From NCBI GenBank assembly GCA_034770075.1, contig CM068382.1, positions 86,855,766-86,919,765 of the forward strand: 64,000 bases of DNA, given 5' to 3'. A model generated the notes under the pieces. That model saw only the letters and a program-made list of their open reading frames with translations. It ran no database searches and had not been told where the DNA came from. The stretch comes from Aralia elata. Its lineage: Eukaryota; Streptophyta; Magnoliopsida; Apiales; Araliaceae. Of this stretch, positions 57,869-64,000 are shown piece by piece (the stretch's first letter is position 1; every line of letters begins with the position of its first letter). Made by a program: the position numbers and the translations under genes.

Positions 57869-59269
57869 CCTGTTGTACGCCCCCAAATTTTCGGGGTCTC
57901 CAACTAATACTACCCCCGGATCTGGTCATCACGATCCAATTACAAACATTCACCCTCTACCACAACATATGGTATCTAACATGCGGAACATATATAATAA
58001 ACTGATACGTTGTATCATTACAAAGGGTGTTACTAGTTCCCAGAATACAAATAAACCCTTAAACATCAAACACAAACTCCATTACCCTAAATAAACTACT
58101 CAGGGTTATAAATTACATGTAACAGTGAATAACTTACACATAAAATATGAAAATCTGCTACATGAAAGTCTATCACACTTCATTCTTTTCTTTCCCTTTT
58201 GTTCTTCCCTGACGTTCTCGAGTTTAGTCTTGGCAATGAAGTCATGATAATAGCAAGGATGAAGCAACGAGTTTGCTCAGCAAGTTTAAAGTACAACAAT
58301 AAGGATATATCATGATATGAAAGGGATATAGAAAGAGCTATTTCAACCAAATAGAATTATCAGAAGCAATAAACAATAAATGCTTTTAGGAACACATTGA
58401 GTAGTCAAGTAGACTTTGAACAAGTCAACTTCCCAAAGGAGTTCAGATAGCTAGTTGGACCCCTCTGGTTACTGGCTACAGAATAAGTACTTTGAGGGGA
58501 TCAAGCCTCCCAGCGTACGCTATGTGTAATGCCATAACATTTAACTCTGCTATTTGTACCTTATATACCGGTACCATGGGGTACTTGCCTTATAAAAAAA
58601 AAGGGTGTTCCATACAGTCTTAAGAATCCTTACCATCGATTGGTTCGGAATAGCTTTTATCTAAACTTCATCACATACTTGCCTGAACCGACAACATGGG
58701 TTCAGGAACTTAACCATTGAATAGTTCATAAATTTCTGAACTTAAATAAATATACGACATTCAAATGCAACGAGTGCGAATGTTACATAAATACACAGAT
58801 GTGGGAAATAATTTTAAAAGTAAATTAGAGCCACTTAAGGCAATGCTTGGAGATAAGGATTCAAGCTTAAAACAAAAACTTGCAATAATATATACCTTTT
58901 TGCACAAATTAAAAATAGTGCATAAGGTTTTAAAAACTTGCTCAATGTAAAAAGTTGAGTAATACAGAACTTCGCCTTGTTTTGCTTAGCAACAAATAAA
59001 ATTTAGCTTTAATTAATTGATCTTGGATAACCTATCAGTTGATAAAGTCGGTTTATTCATTAGCTTCGCATAACTGCTATATCGAGTATACTCACCTTTA
59101 TGCTATTTATTTAACAGGTAAAATAAATTTACTATATATATTTAATTACCATCCTAATCATTAGCTAAACAAGCAAATAATATGTAATGGCCTCTCTAGC
59201 TACTTATTATTAAACTCAATAATAATAGTTAACTCATGGTTACTTATCATTTTGGAATGTTCAAATAAT

Positions 59270-60240
59270 TACCTTTAATTGTCTCTTAAGTATGGTGTTA
59301 ATAATCCTTATTTATTATTTTATTAACATAAATAAATTTTTTTATGGCTTAAATAGCAACTAAAAATAATAATTGATCACTTATTTAGTTTTTCACTATT
59401 AATTACAATTCCACCCTTTAGGGTAATTGAGTAATTATTATCACTGGGGTCTCCTTATTCGACCTTAATCAAGACTTAATGTATATAAATTCTTGGCACA
59501 CACTTAGTTAATATCTAATATTGATTAGATAATAATTGAAAATATTTATTATCTTTATTCACTTTTTATTGGGTAAAATAATAAATAGTCATTTATTAAC
59601 TTTACTTATACTTAACTATTATTTAAGATTAAATAATAATTAAATATTTATTACCTTTAGTTTATTATTTATGGAGATAATATAATAAATAATTCATAAT
59701 TTGTTAACCTTCGTTCATACTTAATTATCATATTTACTATTGATAATAATTAACAATATTTGTTATCTTTATTTAATATTTGTTGATAAATAATAAATAA
59801 TTTATTTTATTACTTTATTTCATTACTTTAATTATTATATAAATATTTACTGTCGTTTATTTATTAGTTTAGATGATAAATATAACCAAATACATTAATG
59901 TTATTAACTTTACTCATACTTGATCATTATGGGTACTAATAAATCAAATATTTTATTTGATTTGATTTCAAGTAACCAAAAATTTACTTTTTATTAAACC
60001 TTATTCAATATTATTTAATGATGAATTAAATAAATAATTAAATATTTATTATCCTTTATTTATCTATCTATTGATAAATTATAATATTAAAACAATAATT
60101 ATCTATATGTATCTTTATTTATTATGGTTGATAAAATAATAAATAATTTTACTTTATTTACTTTCATTATTAGTTTAAACATTTATTTACTTTATTTATT
60201 ATTATTGATAAAATAATAAATAATTGTCATAATTTAAAAC
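59270..60240. repeat. AT-rich degenerate repeats
   Basis: Repeating words TTATTATTTATTGATAAAATA, AATAAATAATT and TTTACTTTATTTATTATT lie in a poorly ordered array. It is similar in style to 2950-3800 but more eroded. GGGTAATTGAGTAATTATTA at its left edge mirrors the edge of that array. Confidence 0.65.
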
Positions 60241-61299
60241 CCAAATTACAATACCAACAATTAAAGTTCAACCCACCACAATGGTCATTCCTAATCTTTA
60301 TTAGGCTATAGTGGGTTTTTAACAGTCATCTTAACACCTCAATGAACCTTCCACCAACCCATTTCAAAAACTTCCATTGTTGTATCTTATTACACAAGGT
60401 TAACCAGTTCTATGCCGCCAAAAATCACAGTCACAATTATACCCAGCTCCTGCAATTTCATTCCAACCTAACTATTACTTGTTACCCGACACACAGGTAG
60501 GCAACTACAATTCTATTTAGTTTCCATAAGCAATTTTGACTCTCGAATTCAGTTAACCATCCCCCAAACAGGAACAAGGTTTTAATTTTAGGCCGTCAAC
60601 CACACTGGGGAATAAAAAAGAACTTCCCAAAATTTAATTTATCAACAATTCCCCAATTCCAGAAACATTTCAATACAGGCCCCAACAAGAACACATCATA
60701 ATACCAATATAATACTATAATAGCAACAGAAGGGAAATACGAAATCCAATCAGCACATTACAATATCAGCACTTTGTAAATCCCAAACAATGCATAATTA
60801 AAACCCCAATTTCACCACGGCTTGCATAAGAACCTTTAAGGTTCATTATTAACAGTTTCCCAAATCAAACCCATACAATACCATTACAACTGTTATAATA
60901 TAAACCCAATACGAACACAGCACAATCGGCAATACAAAAACTAAGTAAACACAAAGGAACAGAAATTATTATTACAGAAACCCAATACAGCAGAGAACCA
61001 TCACAGAGTGGCTTTGCAGAAATCCCTTATTATACCTTAGTGTGTCCGATCGCGTTTGCAATCCTCCTTCTCTCTCCCAAAATAAATCCACCCAATCCGG
61101 ACATTCACTCCAAACTGAAATTGAATACCCAAGGGGACCAAGCCCACCCCCTGCATCCCTTTCTCACTTTAATTTTGAACTCCTAAATTTTGCTCTAAAT
61201 TTGGGAACTCACAAAAAAAACCAAAGGGAGTTCCGGCATGCTTTTGGGGGGTTCAATTTATAGGAAATTTGGTTTACCCCAATTAACTGGGGGTATTAC

Positions 61300-61610
61300 C
61301 CCCAATTTATTCGCCAGAGACCAACGGTAGGAAGGAGGGGTGAGCCGTCGACTGATGGTTTGCACATCACTGTGACCTCCTGCCGGTCTGGTCCTTGAGC
61401 CGCGTGCGCTTTTTTTTTCACGCTACCGGATCGCAGTCGTCGCCTGCTTTTGGGACCCCCTTTTTTGTCCGTCCCGCTTGTGTGCTCGGTTTGCCCCGTG
61501 GGACGAACCCCGCTCCGCACCACTGGTCTGTTGCTTCACGCCCGGTCGGTCGACTCAAAGCCGTATGTCGGCGCCCTTCCTCCCGGTCTCTTAAACTCGA
61601 ATTGATGGAC
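61300..61610. other. GC-rich island inside the AT-rich LTR
   Basis: About 300 bases rich in CG (GTCGTCGCCTGC, CACGCCCGGTCGGTCGACTC) stand between AT-rich neighbours. Both strands show open frames over it (61395-61742, 61296-61753), but neither resembles a known protein. It may be the promoter or leader part of the LTR. Confidence 0.5.
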
Positions 61611-61750
61611 TTGATTGAGGGATTTTTGGCGGGTCTTCCCTTTCCTCTTTTGCTTCGGCTAGTTGGATTTTGGAGAGGGCTGAGGGGTTGGGAATTTATC
61701 TTGGTTACCACTGAGATTATAAGAGTTTGGCTCGATTCTTGATTTGCCCC

Positions 61751-63490
61751 CAATTGACTATGCCGGTAATCATTAATACCCCAACACCATGGGTCAACCC
61801 GACTGGGGGAAGGGATTGGGGCTCAACCCAATAGGGTTGGGTCGGTCGTGACTTTAATAGACCGTTAAGATGCGGCCCCTAAAAAAGGAAATGAAAAAGG
61901 AAAATGGTTTCAGCCCATCTTGTTATATTGGGGTTTAGCTTTAATAAAAAGGAGATTGGACTTTGACTCAATTAGAAATAACCCAATTATGCTTGTCTAA
62001 TATTTTAATTAACTAATTTTAAACTCTAATTAAATTATTATAATCATTGTAGTTTCAACTCAATAATTCCTTTTCATGGGCAATTTATTTACAATTCGAT
62101 AATTGTATTTAAAAATGAAATTGTTTATTTTAGGTATTCTCTTCCTAATTTTCTTGTCCAACCAAATGGTTGTAGGGTTAACTTATTGTAATTTATTCAA
62201 ACTATTAGTGAGCCCTTTAAGACAAAGAAAATATTAGTGGGCCACATAATTTATTAAATAATTAATACCTACATGGATCTAATTAAATCGTAATTTAAAA
62301 AAAATATATATATAAAATGAAAATTTTCTATTATATTAAAATTTAAATTCGATACCCCATGTTTAAAAATTCCCTGGAACATTCACAAATTCTTTAACTT
62401 GAATTTATAAGATATGAAAAATAACGAAAAACAACTTATTATTTTTATATCTTTGCGGAATATCAGTGGTTATGGTATATATTAGTTACCAAAATTAATG
62501 TTTCCTACCAATTTTTCAATTTTAGTTTTCCTTATTTTTTAAATAGGCTAAAACAGTCAATAAATGGCTTACATTTTATCATAAAAAGTTTAAATCCGTT
62601 TGTTCAAAAATTATGAAAATTTATATGGTAGGGGACCATCATGATTCCTCATAATACTGGTCCCAGTTAAATTTTCACCAATTGTCTGGGTTGTATTCCG
62701 CTGGTTGCGTTTTATATAGCAGTTTACATTTTAAAATTATATTTTCTTATAAAAACCGCCCATAACCTCCCTCTCAGGACAATCGAAAAATTCTCATTCC
62801 TTTGGAGCAACATCTAGATTAACTTGATTATACTAACATATCACAAAAGACCAGGAATTTTTTTTTAAGAGTAACAACAAGTGGCCGAAACAGCTCCACG
62901 CAAAGAAATTGGCAATAGTTAGAAACCTGTTTTACTACTAACAATTACCACCACACCGGTTTGATCCGTTTAATCTTTTTCCATTAATTTCCCCACTTGG
63001 GTTCATCCAGATAACTCATCGATCTAACACACCACTCTTTGACGAAATCCCCCCCACAAAAAGATTGTTATAGATTTTCAAATGGTAAGAAGTTCCCCAA
63101 AGTGGACTTGAAATTATAGGACCCTCTTTTGAGCTTTTTAAACAACTGTTTTAAATAAAAATGTTCTTCTGTTCATATTCTTTTCTTTTCTTGAATTCTT
63201 TTGTTGGATTCTTGCTAATCCATTGCTAAAACCATTACTAGTAAGTTTAATCATGATCTTACCCCATAAATCTTATAAAAACATAAATTTATACATAAAC
63301 ATCAAGGTATTAACCAAGGGTTTTGATATACCTCAACTAGTAGCTTGTTTTCTCTTCTCCTTTCATGGCTTCCTTTATTATTCTCTTCTCTCTTTCTTTT
63401 CTGAAACTAAGGCTACGGGAGGGAGTATAATGAGAGAAGAGTGCTGAAAATTTGTGTTATTAGGCTCAATTACATAAGAAACATCAAGGG
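61751..63490. other. AT-rich sequence without recognised genes
   Basis: LTR-like wording (CCCAATAGGGTTGGGTCGG, GGCCACATAATTTATTAAAT) but no clear terminus, PBS or coding region. It is probably more of the minus-strand LTR and/or another LTR piece. Confidence 0.4.
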
Positions 63491-63815
63491 CAAAATGGTC
63501 ATCAACCATTGCTAGGGAAGGGCATAATGGTCTTTAAGCAATTTTCTTCAAAGGATAAAATTGTCATTCCCCCATTACTAGGAAACTTCTTAGCAATTTC
63601 CTTTCTTAGGACATAATGGTCTATAATAATTTTCTCCTAAGGACAAAATAGTCTTTCCTACATTATTAGGAAATTTCCTAGAAATTTCCTTCAAGGATAC
63701 CATGGTCATTAATACTTTTCTTTTGGGACAAAATAGTCATTCTCCAATTACTAGGAAACTTCCTAGCAATTTCCTTCTTAGGACACATGAGTCATTAATC
63801 ATTTTCTCTTGGATA
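63490..63815. repeat. Tandem repeat, ~86-bp unit
   Basis: About four degenerate copies of a unit containing ATTACTAGGAAACTTCCTAG (itself an AGGAAACTTCCT inverted word), CAATTTCCTTCTTAGGACA and ATGGTCATTAATA...TTTTCTC. They end just before an LTR start. Confidence 0.75.
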
Positions 63816-63819
63816 AAAA

Positions 63820-64000
63820 TGTAATACCCGATATCATTATGTAATTTAATGAAATTAATAAATTGAATTTATGTGAATCTTTTGAGTGATTTTAATAAAT
63901 ATATATTGTATTGGAGTTATATGATGAGATGTATATAGATAGTTGGTTTGGTTTAATTTAATTATTTGAATTTAACTAGGTAGTTAACAATTTTATTAAA
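63820..64000 (+). repeat. Start of a plus-strand gypsy LTR (leaves the window)
   Basis: It begins TGTAATACCCGATATCATTA. The first 14 bases also occur inverted at 30967-30980. It continues AT-rich to the window edge. Confidence 0.6.

Larger units (their letters stand above)
57871..61750 (-). repeat. 5' LTR of the minus-strand gypsy (right border not found)
   Basis: The plus strand starts TGTTGTACGCCCCCAAATTTTC, the inverse of a gypsy LTR tail, next to the PBS. GTTTGCTCAGCAAGTTTAAA at ~58270 parallels the CTCAGCAAGTATAA words of the other LTRs. The AT-rich block 59270-60240 and a GC-rich block 61300-61610 lie within it. The LTR start was not recognised, so it may extend beyond 61750. Small open frames (57858, 58765, 61042) are not supported as genes. 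Confidence 0.55.

Noticed and set aside
61395..61753. Opposing 111- and 115-codon ORFs in the GC-rich block
   Set aside because: High GC lowers stop frequency on both strands. No recognisable domain, and it lies in an LTR.

Overview
The window looks like flowering-plant nuclear heterochromatin, most likely eudicot. It is AT-rich and full of nested plant transposable elements: chromovirus-type Ty3/gypsy, Athila-like, SIRE-like Ty1/copia and CACTA/EnSpm. I found no intact host gene. The only host-derived coding sequence is a broken, truncated copy of the 40S ribosomal protein S6 gene inside a small CACTA transposon. A run of exactly 100 N (52559-52658) marks a scaffold join. Species cannot be decided from the sequence.

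Layout. (1) 1-8797: gypsy LTR pieces. One LTR tail ends at 826, a plus-strand LTR starts at 1065, and a long minus-strand LTR starts at 8797. The last holds an AT-rich satellite-like block and a 3.1-kb CACTA element (4312-7413, TSD ATT) carrying RPS6 exons 1-5. (2) 8798-11671: minus-strand gypsy pol remnant (chromodomain-like tail, integrase, RNase H, RT, protease), cut off by the next element. (3) 11672-28870: a SIRE-like copia derivative with very long hairpin-rich LTRs, an initiator-Met PBS and PPT, no gag-pol, and a degraded ~850-codon ORF region. Its 5' LTR is split by a complete Athila-like non-autonomous element (12356-19631, 2349-bp LTRs, TSD TAGAG). (4) 28871-32680: a foldback MITE between 160-bp direct repeats, a copia LTR remnant and an inverted gypsy LTR. 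(5) 32693-47136: a gypsy polyprotein split by a 12.9-kb CACTA element (32825-45763, TSD GAC) with broken TNPD and TNPA genes, itself invaded by a second CACTA. (6) 47137-52081: the 3' LTR of that gypsy, interrupted by a 3.8-kb solo LTR. (7) 52079-64000: a second minus-strand gypsy with the N gap, degraded pol, gag, a leader region, PBS and a long AT-rich LTR; another LTR starts at 63820.

Nesting gives a relative history. The gypsy elements are oldest. The SIRE-like copia and the CACTA elements landed in them, and the Athila-like element then entered the copia LTR. Its two LTRs are the same length and nearly identical, so it is among the youngest insertions. Nothing here looks like a working gene pathway. 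The most interesting signals are the captured RPS6 gene, the arrays of short hairpins in the copia element, a terminal motif shared by a MITE and a CACTA, and a 14-bp trace of the Athila-like insertion in the other copia LTR.
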